This document shows, piece after piece, positions 21,991-30,224 of a stretch of DNA of 64,000 nucleotides (the stretch's first letter is position 1; every line of letters begins with the position of its first letter). The DNA is taken from positions 32,793-96,792 of the forward strand of contig CANRIL010000007.1 of the NCBI GenBank assembly GCA_947630625.1. Direction: 5' to 3'. Position numbers and translations under genes: made by a program. The notes beneath the pieces are model-generated. The model was not told the DNA's origin. It made no database searches and saw only the letters and a program-made list of their open reading frames with translations. Source of the stretch: an uncultured Clostridia bacterium. Its GTDB lineage: Bacteria; Bacillota; Clostridia; Oscillospirales; CAG-272.

Positions 21991-24264
21991 ATGGACGGGA
22001 CGGCGGTATACATCGAGTCGTTTGAAATAATGCCGGAACCGCTGATAGATCGGGATACGGCGATTTGGTGTATAACGCTGTCCTTTCTTGCGCTTGTTGG
22101 TGGGGTAACGTTTGCGCTTATGTGCAATCGGATACTTAAGAAAAAAAGGCTGTCGTTGACGGCGCGTCTGTGGATAGGCTTCGGCAGCCTTGCTTCCTCC
22201 GTGTTCATCCTTCGGCTTATGGTAGGACTGTCCGGCGTGCTCGGAGAGAAGAAATTTATAGGGGCAGGCGCGGTATTTGACAGCCTCGTACACACCTTGC
22301 AGACATTCAGCATGGACGAGGACTACACGGAGTACGTTGAAACGGGCACCAAAATGCTGGAGATACTCTTCGGAGAAACGGATTTTCTGCCCGCATTTTA
22401 CAACATTTATTCGGCAGCCCTCAACTTTATATGCCCGATAGCCGCCGGAGGATTCTTGCTTTCGTTAGTCACCCGATTCTTGCCGAAATTTCGCCTGTGG
22501 ATGCGGCTTCATATCTTCGGCAGAAGGAGCGTCCACTGTTATTTCTCGGAGCTTAATGATGCGTCGCTTGCGCTGGCTAAAAGCATTAAGGAACACGACT
22601 CCAAGCTGCAGAACGCGAACATCATCTTTCTCGACGTGTATCCCGACACGGACGACGAGGCTGTTTCCGAGCGGATCGAGCAGGCGGCACGGTTGGGCGC
22701 GATATGTATGATGGACGACATCCTCGGCATATCCTTCAGAAAGAAAACGAACAAAAAAATCTTTCTCATGGACAGGGTCGGCGAGAACGAGATCGGAAAT
22801 CTGCAGACGTTTGCGGGGTTTACAGATACAAAAGTGTGCGAAAAGCTCCACGCGGGCGATGAGATATACCTTTTCTGTCAGAGCGACAGCAATATACTTG
22901 TCGAGCGTGAGGTCAGCGACATTTTTAAGCGTGAGCTCGGCGAGAACAATGTGCCCGTAGTCATACCGGTCAAAAGCTACAGGAATCTCATCTGCAATCT
23001 GTTGACGGCGGTGCCGCTTTATACGGCGCTCGACCGCGGCAATGACGACGGTGTGCTCAGCGTCACGATATTCGGCTCAGGTCTTATCGGCACCGAGATG
23101 TTCCTTGACACGTACTGGTGCGGGCAGCTGCTCGACTATACTCTTTCGATAAACGTCGTGTCGATGGAAAAAGAGAGCGATTTCATCGCGAGGATCGACC
23201 ACATAAATCCTGAGATATTCGAAACGCGGAAGCCTGATTCGGAGCTGCTACGGATATACAGCGGCAGCGACGAGCGCGCGCCCGTGTACTTTCATTTCGA
23301 ATATTATGAGACGAACATAAGAAAGGACGACCTCTCCGCCAAGCTGAAGGAGAGCAGAGGTGGGAAACGGCTGATCGATTCCGATTACTTTGTCGTAGCC
23401 CTCGGCTCTGACGAAGAAAACCTTGAAATAGCGGAGCTTCTCGGCAGATTCGTGACGGCAGACAAACCGTCGGTGAAGAAAAAGATCCCGGTCGCATATG
23501 CTATATATGACGACGGACTTGCAAAGGTGCTGGGGACGAACGGCGGGGACGACAAAACATCGGTCATGATGTGCCCGTTCGGCTCGCTCGGCGAGACGTA
23601 TAATTACAGCAAGATCGTGCTTGAAGGAATACGTGAATCCGCGGAGCGGATATCGGACATATATAATAAGGCGATCATACGGAAGACGGCGGACAACAAG
23701 ACGCTTATATACGACCAATATACGTACTGGGCGAACATAGCACGTGCGATACACATGAGCTATAAGGCTTTTTGCATGGGGCTTGACACCGACAGTTATT
23801 ATCAGGCGGTGACCGGTAAGGCGGGAACCATAAAAGAGCGCGACAGAAACAGGCTCGCGTGGCTTGAGCACAGGCGCTGGTGCGCGTTTATGCGGACGCG
23901 CGGGTTCCGCGCGCCGACGAGAGAGGAGGAGGCGGGATATATATCGCAGCTTCCCGACGCGGAAGACGGGGATACGTCAAACTGGGGCAAGCACAAAAAT
24001 CGCGAGCTTAAGCTCCACCCGTGCCTTGTGGAGGATGACGATCTCGGAAAAAGGGATATTTTTGCCGAAGGCGCGAAGATAGACAGGCTTGATGAGGTCC
24101 TTTTCCGCATAAAGACGACGTACAAGAGCAAAAATCTTCGTTCGGACGACGATTTCAAGACGGCGGATTTCCCGGACTGGGAATTCAGGGAGTTTGAAAA
24201 AAAGAACGCCGAAAAAGAGAACACACGAAAAAAGCATAATAGGAGGCTCAAATCACATGTATAA
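21991..24264 (+). CDS. Membrane protein with TrkA-N-like Rossmann domains and RyR-like C-terminus
   Basis: 757 aa. Three hydrophobic segments (about 23-46, 59-82 and 137-161) are followed by a cytoplasmic part with a first TrkA-N-like Rossmann unit (SVHCYFSELNDASLALAKSI, then NANIIFLDV, 180-216), a second with a clear nucleotide loop (LSVTIFGSGLIGTEMF, 356-371), and a C-terminal RyR-like region (about 618-680: RLAWLEHRRWCAFMRTRGFR and LHPCLVEDDDL). TrkA-N/RCK domains gate ion channels in response to nucleotides. RyR domains in prokaryotes are thought to bind ligands. A ligand-gated membrane effector is plausible but not shown. It starts 28 nt after the protease gene and overlaps the next gene by eight bases. 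Confidence 0.72.
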   Translation: MDGTAVYIESFEIMPEPLIDRDTAIWCITLSFLALVGGVTFALMCNRILKKKRLSLTARLWIGFGSLASSVFILRLMVGLSGVLGEKKFIGAGAVFDSLVHTLQTFSMDEDYTEYVETGTKMLEILFGETDFLPAFYNIYSAALNFICPIAAGGFLLSLVTRFLPKFRLWMRLHIFGRRSVHCYFSELNDASLALAKSIKEHDSKLQNANIIFLDVYPDTDDEAVSERIEQAARLGAICMMDDILGISFRKKTNKKIFLMDRVGENEIGNLQTFAGFTDTKVCEKLHAGDEIYLFCQSDSNILVEREVSDIFKRELGENNVPVVIPVKSYRNLICNLLTAVPLYTALDRGNDDGVLSVTIFGSGLIGTEMFLDTYWCGQLLDYTLSINVVSMEKESDFIARIDHINPEIFETRKPDSELLRIYSGSDERAPVYFHFEYYETNIRKDDLSAKLKESRGGKRLIDSDYFVVALGSDEENLEIAELLGRFVTADKPSVKKKIPVAYAIYDDGLAKVLGTNGGDDKTSVMMCPFGSLGETYNYSKIVLEGIRESAERISDIYNKAIIRKTADNKTLIYDQYTYWANIARAIHMSYKAFCMGLDTDSYYQAVTGKAGTIKERDRNRLAWLEHRRWCAFMRTRGFRAPTREEEAGYISQLPDAEDGDTSNWGKHKNRELKLHPCLVEDDDLGKRDIFAEGAKIDRLDEVLFRIKTTYKSKNLRSDDDFKTADFPDWEFREFEKKNAEKENTRKKHNRRLKSHV

Positions 24265-24541
24265 ACCAAAGCCTGCTGACACGAGCGCCGTCGTGCTCGA
24301 CACGGAGCTCACGGAGCTGACGGAGAGAATAGCCGAAAACGTGCACGATGTCTGGGCTGCCGGAAGAATAGCTGAAGGGTGGACATGGGGTCCCGAACGA
24401 AACGACGCTGAAAAAAAGACGCCGTGCCTTGTGCCGTATGATGAGCTCCCGGAGAGCGAGAAGGAGTACGACAGAAAAACGGCGACAGAGACGCTGAAGC
24501 TGATCTCCGCGCTCGGATACGATATAGTAAAAAGACCGTGA
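24257..24541 (+). CDS. Stand-alone RyR-domain protein
   Basis: 94 aa, essentially one ryanodine-receptor (RyR, Pfam PF02026-type) repeat: LTERIAENVHDVWAAGRIAEGW, WGPERND, LVPYDELPESEKEYDR and ETLKLISALGYDIV are the usual landmarks. I start it at 24257, where AGGAGG lies ten bases upstream. The ATG overlaps the stop of the membrane gene (ATGTATAA), so translation is coupled. Prokaryotic RyR domains are predicted ligand sensors. This small protein may act as a soluble sensor or adaptor for the protease or the membrane component, which itself ends in a RyR-like domain. It is the last gene before a terminator. Confidence 0.85.
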   Translation: MYKPKPADTSAVVLDTELTELTERIAENVHDVWAAGRIAEGWTWGPERNDAEKKTPCLVPYDELPESEKEYDRKTATETLKLISALGYDIVKRP

Positions 24542-24568
24542 CGCGGAAAATTTGCGGAATATAACCCG

Positions 24569-24625
24569 ACGCGCATCAACATTTTTGCCTTTATTTGCGG
24601 CAAAACGGCTGATGCGCGTTTTTTT
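24569..24625 (+). terminator. Terminator of the ClpB/FtsH-RyR operon
   Basis: ACGCGCATCA pairs with TGATGCGCGT, with an inner TTTGCC/GGCAAA pairing, followed by seven T residues. Confidence 0.85.
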
Positions 24626-24670
24626 CGTGCGCGGCGGCGATCACAGACCGCGCCGCGGTTCATTTAATTG

Positions 24671-25852
24671 TCAGAGGAAACGTATGAGGCGGGACGCCGC
24701 CTCGGACATTGTTTCGCGGGAGCCGAACGATGTAAGCCGGAAGCAGCGCTCACCGCATTTCCCGAAGCCGGAGCCGGGCGTCCCGACGATGCCCGCTTTG
24801 TCGAGCAGCTTGTCAAAAAACGTCCATGAATCGTCGCCTCCGGGGCATTTCATCCAGATATACGGCGACGATGTCCCGCCCGTGAACGAAATGCCGCATT
24901 CGCGGAGCACGGAGGTGAGAATGGCGGCGTTTTCCATATAATAGCGCACAAGCGCAAGGCATTCGCCGCGCCCCCTGTCGGAAAGCGCCGCTTCCGCGCC
25001 GCGCTGCACGACGTATGGGACGCCGTTGAATTTCGTCGCCTGCCTTCTCCCCCACATCTCGCGCAGCGAAATTCCCCCGGCAATAAGCTCGGACGGGACG
25101 ACGGTCCACGAAAGGCGCGTCCCGGTAAAACCGGCGGTCTTTGAAAGGCTGCATATCTCTATCGCGCAGCCGCGTGCGCCGGGAATTTCGTATACGGTGT
25201 GCGGGGAGCCGTCGCTTATGTAAGCTTCATATGCGGAATCGTATATGATGAGCGAGCCTGTTTTGAGCGCGAAACCGACCCATTCCGAAAGCGCTTCCCG
25301 GTCAAGGACCGCGCCGGTCGGATTGTTCGGCGAGCAGAGATATATTATATACCCTTCGCCGGAAAGCCCCTCGTGCGTCGGAAGGAACGCGTTTTCCTCG
25401 GTCGCCGGCAGAAATTCGACGCGCCTGCCCGCCAATATGTTCGAGTCAAGGTAGACGGGATAGACGGGGTCGGGGATAAGCGCTGTGTTGTCGCCGAACA
25501 GCTCCGTTATATTTCCGGCGTCGCTTTTCGCGCCGTCGGAGACAAATATCTCGGATGCTTCGATAAGGACGCCGAAGCGGGCGTAGTGGCGCTTTATCGA
25601 TTGGAGCAGGAAATCGTAGCCGAACGCGGGCGCGTACCCGCGAAACGTCGAGGCATCCGCCATTTCGGCGACCGCGCTCGCCATCGCGTCCGTCACCGAT
25701 CTTGTGAGCGGAAGCGTAACGTCCCCGATCCCGAGGCGAAGGAGCTTTTTGTCCGGGTGCAGTTCTTCAAATTTGCGGACGCGCGCGTCAATTTCGGTGA
25801 AGAGGTAGTTTTTCCCGATCAATTTGAAATTTTCGTTGATTCTGATCTTCAT
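24671..25852 (-). CDS. dapL: LL-diaminopimelate aminotransferase
   Basis: 393 aa, a class I/II PLP aminotransferase converting tetrahydrodipicolinate to LL-diaminopimelate in one step for lysine and peptidoglycan. The N-terminus NENFKLIGKNYLFTEIDARV and LLRLGIGDVTLPL are specific for DapL. The PLP lysine is in SLSKTAGFTGTRLSW, and YLCSPNNPTGAVL is the substrate/PLP loop. Its ATG overlaps the stop of dapF (ATGA), so the two are translated together. DapL is common in Clostridia and replaces the succinylase or acetylase branch. Confidence 0.95.
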   Translation of the reverse strand: MKIRINENFKLIGKNYLFTEIDARVRKFEELHPDKKLLRLGIGDVTLPLTRSVTDAMASAVAEMADASTFRGYAPAFGYDFLLQSIKRHYARFGVLIEASEIFVSDGAKSDAGNITELFGDNTALIPDPVYPVYLDSNILAGRRVEFLPATEENAFLPTHEGLSGEGYIIYLCSPNNPTGAVLDREALSEWVGFALKTGSLIIYDSAYEAYISDGSPHTVYEIPGARGCAIEICSLSKTAGFTGTRLSWTVVPSELIAGGISLREMWGRRQATKFNGVPYVVQRGAEAALSDRGRGECLALVRYYMENAAILTSVLRECGISFTGGTSSPYIWMKCPGGDDSWTFFDKLLDKAGIVGTPGSGFGKCGERCFRLTSFGSRETMSEAASRLIRFL

Positions 25853-26709
25853 CTGTAAGCCTCCGTTTCGTAAATGCCCTCGTAGACCTTGACGGCTCCC
25901 CCCGTCATCGTGACGCTGCCGTCATCCTCGACTGTAACGGTCAGTTCGCCGCCGAGAAGCCGGACCGTCACGGGCAAACCGGAGCGGCAGTATCCGTGCC
26001 TGACCGCAGAGGCGACGGCGGCGCACGCTCCGGTGCCGCATGCGTATGTCTCGCCGGAACCGCGCTCCCAGACGCGCATTTCAAGCGTGTTTTCATCAAT
26101 TATGTGTACAAATTCAACGTTTGTCCGCTCCGGAAACATCTCGTGGTATTCGATGTTTCGCCCGATTTTGCTTACATCTATTGAGTTTATGTCGTCGACG
26201 AAGATCACGGCGTGCGGATTCCCCATAGAAACGCATGTGACACGCCATATCTGCCCGGAGACGCAGAGCTCGCCGCCGACAAATTCTTTGCCGGCGCACA
26301 AGACGGGTATATCCGCCGCCGCGAACGACGCGCGCCCCATCATAACGGTCGCGGCGGCGACTTTGCGTGTCGCGGGGTCGATATCGAGCGTCAGCTCCTT
26401 TATGCCGCTTGGAGTTTCGATTTTAATGCGGCTTCTTTTTGCGATCCCGCATTCGAATATATATTTGCCGACGCAGCGTATCGCGTTGCCGCACATCAAC
26501 CCCTCGCTGCCGTCACAGTTGAACATGCGCATCTTCGCGTCCGCGGCGGTCGAGGGGAAAATCAGCACAATGCCGTCAGCGCCGACGGAGGTGTGCCTTT
26601 TTGACATTTCGACCGCGAGCGCGCCGGGAGCTTTCGGCTCCCAGCCGAAGCAGTTTATGTATATATAGTCGTTGCCGCAGCCGTGCATCTTTGTAAAGCG
26701 TATCTTCAT
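25849..26709 (-). CDS. dapF: Diaminopimelate epimerase
   Basis: 286 aa. It interconverts LL- and meso-diaminopimelate by a two-cysteine mechanism. Both catalytic cysteines are visible: FNCDGSEGLMCGNAIRCVG near residue 80 and GSGETYACGTGACAAVA near residue 225. The N-terminus FTKMHGCGNDYIYINC is the family hallmark. It is upstream of dapL, overlaps it by four bases, and together they complete meso-DAP synthesis. A -10-like TATAAT lies about 32 nt upstream on the minus strand (26742-26747) but I see no good -35. Confidence 0.96.
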   Translation of the reverse strand: MKIRFTKMHGCGNDYIYINCFGWEPKAPGALAVEMSKRHTSVGADGIVLIFPSTAADAKMRMFNCDGSEGLMCGNAIRCVGKYIFECGIAKRSRIKIETPSGIKELTLDIDPATRKVAAATVMMGRASFAAADIPVLCAGKEFVGGELCVSGQIWRVTCVSMGNPHAVIFVDDINSIDVSKIGRNIEYHEMFPERTNVEFVHIIDENTLEMRVWERGSGETYACGTGACAAVASAVRHGYCRSGLPVTVRLLGGELTVTVEDDGSVTMTGGAVKVYEGIYETEAYR

Positions 26710-26805
26710 TCATCCGCCCCATCTTTGTCGCATCATGTTCCATTATAAAATATGCGGGAATTCGCGTTTCAGTGAAAAAAGAGTGCGCAGGCCGTGAGGC
26801 GCGCG

Positions 26806-26836
26806 AAAAAAAGCGCGGGAGCAGATGCCCCCGCGC
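26806..26836 (-). terminator. Terminator of GH43-like gene
   Basis: On the minus strand a GCGCGGG...CCCGCGC hairpin is followed by seven T residues, 23 nt after the stop codon. Confidence 0.8.
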
Positions 26837-26858
26837 AAAACGGTTTTTTGATAAATTG

Positions 26859-27779
26859 TCAGACGGCTGCCGGAACTTTTCCGAAAGCGGCGGCGATCCG
26901 GTCATATTCCTCCGCGGTGATCGTCAGCATGCTCCCGTGGCGCTTGATGGAGGCGCCGAGGTCATAATCCTTGCGGTCCATGATCTCGAATTTGCCGCTC
27001 GGAAGGTCGCGGGTCAAAAGCGGCAGATATCCGGCGCCCTTCGCGAACTGGTCTACCATCAGGCACCATGCGCCGTCGTGCCGCATGAAGGCGATGGGAC
27101 CTTCGACGCCGGGCAGGGACGCGAGCGCGTCGCTGTGGATCTCGGTGAATTCGCCGATCAGATCGGGGCCGCAGTCGAGGATTATGCGCTTTGTCGTTTC
27201 GTCCTTGGAGAAGCGGTAGAAGACGCCGTTTTCACTGACGATCGTAGTGTCAATCACGTCGTCGCCCTTCTCGATATAAAGCTTCGGTTCGGAAAATGTC
27301 CTGAAGTCGCGCGTGTAAGCGCGGTATATCTTCTGCTTGCGGTGTCCGTTCCCCATGTCCATTTTTGATGCCCAGAACACAAGATACGCGTCGCGTTCGG
27401 AATCGTATGCCGCCTCCGGCGCCCAAACGCAGCCCGCGCCCTCAAGCGCGGTGTCGAACATCCAGGGCTCCGACCAATTTACAAGGTCGTCGGAGGTCCA
27501 GATTACCATCTTGCGGCTCCCCTCATTCTGTGCGACGCCCCAGCCCTTGCCGTTCGCGATGCGCAGGTCGGTGGCGATTATGTAGAATTTACCGTCGATG
27601 CGTGAGCGGAGAATGAACGGGTCGCGGACGCCGCCCTCGCCTATTGTGGAGCGGAGGACAGGCATGGCGCCGTTCTGATCTTCAAAATGCAGCCCGTCGC
27701 GGCTGAGAGAAAAATATACCTGCTCGCCGTTTGGCGATTCCCCTGTAAAGTGTACAAGCAGGTAACAGTTCTTTTCCAT
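26859..27779 (-). CDS. Glycoside hydrolase family 43-like protein
   Basis: 306 aa, a five-bladed beta-propeller pattern of GH43/DUF377-type arabinosidases and xylosidases. VRDPFILRSRIDGKFYIIATD carries the catalytic-base aspartate region, KMVIWTSDDLVNWSEPW is the typical blade repeat, and CVWAPEAAYDSERDAYLVFW contains the conserved glutamate. It has no signal peptide, so it would act on imported oligosaccharides in the cytoplasm. A promoter (TTGATT, TATCAT, 17-nt spacer) lies upstream and a terminator downstream, so it is monocistronic. Exact linkage specificity cannot be read. Confidence 0.85.
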   Translation of the reverse strand: MEKNCYLLVHFTGESPNGEQVYFSLSRDGLHFEDQNGAMPVLRSTIGEGGVRDPFILRSRIDGKFYIIATDLRIANGKGWGVAQNEGSRKMVIWTSDDLVNWSEPWMFDTALEGAGCVWAPEAAYDSERDAYLVFWASKMDMGNGHRKQKIYRAYTRDFRTFSEPKLYIEKGDDVIDTTIVSENGVFYRFSKDETTKRIILDCGPDLIGEFTEIHSDALASLPGVEGPIAFMRHDGAWCLMVDQFAKGAGYLPLLTRDLPSGKFEIMDRKDYDLGASIKRHGSMLTITAEEYDRIAAAFGKVPAAV

Positions 27780-27823
27780 ATATAAAAGTGTCCTTTCTCA
27801 AAAACGCTATTTCTTCACTTTGT

Positions 27824-27852
27824 ATGATACCATGAAGGGCGCGTAAAATCAA
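27824..27852 (-). promoter_or_regulatory. Promoter of GH43-like gene
   Basis: Minus strand TTGATT and TATCAT with 17-nt spacing. AAAGGA follows near the start codon. Confidence 0.55.
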
Positions 27853-27921
27853 CTCGAAAACGATGATTTGAAAAAATATTTCGCGAAAAAATTTCTCTCT
27901 CCGGCAAAAAGCGGATGAACG

Positions 27922-28067
27922 GCCGCCGTGTGTATGCGGGGCTTGAGCTGCGAGAGGAGGCAGCAGAAAATCAACATGCGGCAGCCGTGTATATGCGGGG
28001 GGGTGAGGCGAGTTGGACGACGCGGCGTGGACGTACACGGTCATGCTGCCGCCGCGTATGTGCGGGA
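27922..28067. repeat. Three imperfect 20-26-nt direct repeats in a gene-free interval
   Basis: Related units GCCGCCGTGTGTATGCGGGG (27922-27941), GCAGCCGTGTATATGCGGGG (27981-28000) and GCCGCCGCGTATGTGCGGGA (about 28048-28067) recur at spacings of 59 and 67 nt; each is followed by a T/TGAG-type tail. They lie in the 360-nt gap between the GH43-like and mannitol-dehydrogenase-family genes. No coding frame is supported there. A GC-rich hairpin AGCGCCGCTCTTTACGGCGGCGCT follows at about 28086-28109. Confidence 0.55.
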
Positions 28068-28139
28068 TGAGATGACAGAGCGAAGCGCCGCTCTTTACGG
28101 CGGCGCTTTACTTTTTATTTTGCTTTAGAAAATCGCGTA

Positions 28140-29678
28140 TCACGCGCCGGCTATGACATCGTGAAGCGTTTCCCGAACGGCGCCGGGGGCTTTGACCATG
28201 CGCGCAAAATATTCGACGACGCGCGGGAAGAGAGTTGTTTTCGTTACGTCGTAACCGAATATGGTGGTGTCGGACATGATCGGGTATAGCTCGTCCGAAA
28301 AGTCGCGAACGTCGCCGAGGCGGATATCTTTGAGGTGCGCGCTGCAATCGTCGTAACGCGGATCGCTGCTCGGCGTGAACGGTTCACCGTTGTCGTCGAC
28401 GGCGAGCATATAGCGGCACCATCCGGCATATACGAGCGGGACGGCGACGAGCGTTTCAAGCGGAAGCCCGCGCGAAATATATTCTTTTACAGTCTGCCCG
28501 AACCGCACGGACAGCTTTTGCGAAGTGTCCGTCGCGATGCGCTGCGGAGAATCTGGCATGAAGGGGTTCGGCAGCCTCACTTCCACCACCTCGTCAATGA
28601 ACGCGCGCGGCGAAATAATGCCGGGGTCGGTCACAACGGGGAGCCCCTCGACATAGCCGAGGCGGCGGATAAGCGCGGAGAGGTCGTCGTCGGCGACCTC
28701 GCTGCTGATGAGCGTATAGCCGAGCAGACATCCGAACACGGCGAGCGAGGTGTGAAGCGGGTTGAGGCACGTCGAAACCTTCATGCGCTCGGTCATTGAC
28801 ACCGTCTTTCTGTCCGTGAATATCATGCCCACGCGGTCAAGCGGCGGCCGCCCGGCGGGGAACTTGTCCTCAACCACGAGGTACTGCGGCGCTTCCGCGT
28901 TTACGAACGGCGCTATGTAAGTGTGCTTTTCGGTCACGACCGTCTCGGTGTCGTCAAATCCGTCCTCACGGAGCATCGCGGCGACCCTTTCGTCCGGGCG
29001 CGGCGTGATCTTGTCTATCATCGAGCACGGGAACGCGACGGAGGCTTCATCCGTCAGCCATTCGGTGAACGACGCGGGCAAAAGTCCTCTCTTTTCCCAG
29101 CCGGAGGCGTAAGCGAGCACGGCGGCGCGGAGCCTGTCCCCGTTGTCGGAGCAGTTGTCCATCGACAAAAGCGTTATCGGGAATCTGCCCGATTCAAATC
29201 TTTTGTAAAGGAGCCACGTGAGCTGACCCATGAACGCGCGCGCGTTTTCCGGCTTGCCTTCGAGGTCGGCGATCTTTTCCGGCAGCGCGTATCCCTTTTC
29301 CGTTATCGTGAAGCTGACAAGGCGCAGGGACTGCGACGTGAATATCTCCGTGAGCCTTTCTATGCTGTCGGCGACGAACAGCGATTCCGCGACGCAGCCG
29401 ATGGGGGTCTTTGTGACGGTGCCGTTGCCGTGGAGTGTCACCAAAAGCGAAAGGTCGTCGCGCGGATGATATATCTTTTCAATTATCTCGCGGTCAAACC
29501 CTTCGGCGGCGATTATGCCGCGGCTCGACAGACCTTCAGCGAGCATGCGCTCCGCGAGCGCGCACGGAAACGCGCGGAAAATGTTCCCGGCGCCGAAATG
29601 GAGCCATTCGGGGGAAGCTTTCGTTTTTTTGCGCATCTCGTCGCGGTCATAGGGAAACTTCATATCATAAAGTGTCAT
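28140..29678 (-). CDS. Mannitol dehydrogenase-family oxidoreductase (tagaturonate/fructuronate reductase or polyol dehydrogenase)
   Basis: 512 aa, typical of the long-chain polyol-specific NAD(P) dehydrogenases (MtlD/UxuB/UxaB). It has an N-terminal Rossmann domain beginning WLHFGAGNIFRAF, the mid-protein KITPRPDER, and in the C-terminal domain KVSTCLNPLHTSLAVFGCLLGY, where the conserved lysine, asparagine and histidine of the active site sit. Family members reduce fructuronate/tagaturonate or oxidise mannitol and arabinitol. AAAGGAG precedes the ATG. It lies downstream of a GreA-like gene on the same strand. The substrate is undetermined; the nearby GH43-like gene favours plant-polysaccharide sugars. 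Confidence 0.85.
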   Translation of the reverse strand: MTLYDMKFPYDRDEMRKKTKASPEWLHFGAGNIFRAFPCALAERMLAEGLSSRGIIAAEGFDREIIEKIYHPRDDLSLLVTLHGNGTVTKTPIGCVAESLFVADSIERLTEIFTSQSLRLVSFTITEKGYALPEKIADLEGKPENARAFMGQLTWLLYKRFESGRFPITLLSMDNCSDNGDRLRAAVLAYASGWEKRGLLPASFTEWLTDEASVAFPCSMIDKITPRPDERVAAMLREDGFDDTETVVTEKHTYIAPFVNAEAPQYLVVEDKFPAGRPPLDRVGMIFTDRKTVSMTERMKVSTCLNPLHTSLAVFGCLLGYTLISSEVADDDLSALIRRLGYVEGLPVVTDPGIISPRAFIDEVVEVRLPNPFMPDSPQRIATDTSQKLSVRFGQTVKEYISRGLPLETLVAVPLVYAGWCRYMLAVDDNGEPFTPSSDPRYDDCSAHLKDIRLGDVRDFSDELYPIMSDTTIFGYDVTKTTLFPRVVEYFARMVKAPGAVRETLHDVIAGA

Positions 29679-29709
29679 CGCGGTCGCTCCTTTATACGTT
29701 TTTGAAAAT

Positions 29710-30210
29710 TTAATACTTCGCTATCGGAAGCGTGTCGTCGTCGGTCCCTTTTTTTATTGCGCGTATTTCGATCGGGTAAGAGACGCCGTCCTTGACATGG
29801 ACAGTAACCGTCTGCCCGACACGGCCGCCGAGAAGCGCCGCTCCCATGGGGGATTCCTTCGATATACAGTCTTTGAAAACGTCGCGCCGCAGCGTCGTGA
29901 CTATCCTTATCACGCGCTCCTCGTCGTCCTCGGGGTAATAGATCGTCACCTCGTCGAAAAGACCTACAACGTCGTCGGCGGAGTCCGTCGTGATTATGAC
30001 GGCGGTGCGGATCATATTCTCAAGATACCGTATGCGGCTGTTGTTGCGGTTCATTTCGCGCTTCGCGGAGCGGTATTCGTCGTTTTCGGAGAGGTCGCCG
30101 AGCTCGCGCGCGGCGCGGACGGCTTCCTTCAGCTTCGGGCGGGCTGCTATGCGTTCGTCGATCTCCGCCCGCATCTTTTCTATGTCGATCTTCGTCAGTT
30201 CGTTGTGCAT
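29710..30210 (-). CDS. GreA/GreB-family transcription elongation factor
   Basis: 166 aa. The N-terminal antiparallel coiled coil has the acidic tip signature ARELGDLSENDEYRSAKRE, which reaches the RNA polymerase active site and promotes cleavage of backtracked transcripts. The C-terminal FKBP-like domain contains ESPMGAALLGGRVGQTVTV, matching the conserved SPxGxAL-G-x-x-G motif. Compared with canonical GreA the N-terminus is short, so this could be a divergent paralogue. It is 14 nt downstream of the ACP-like gene, suggesting co-transcription. Confidence 0.88.
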   Translation of the reverse strand: MHNELTKIDIEKMRAEIDERIAARPKLKEAVRAARELGDLSENDEYRSAKREMNRNNSRIRYLENMIRTAVIITTDSADDVVGLFDEVTIYYPEDDEERVIRIVTTLRRDVFKDCISKESPMGAALLGGRVGQTVTVHVKDGVSYPIEIRAIKKGTDDDTLPIAKY

Positions 30211-30224
30211 CTTTTTCTTTTCGC

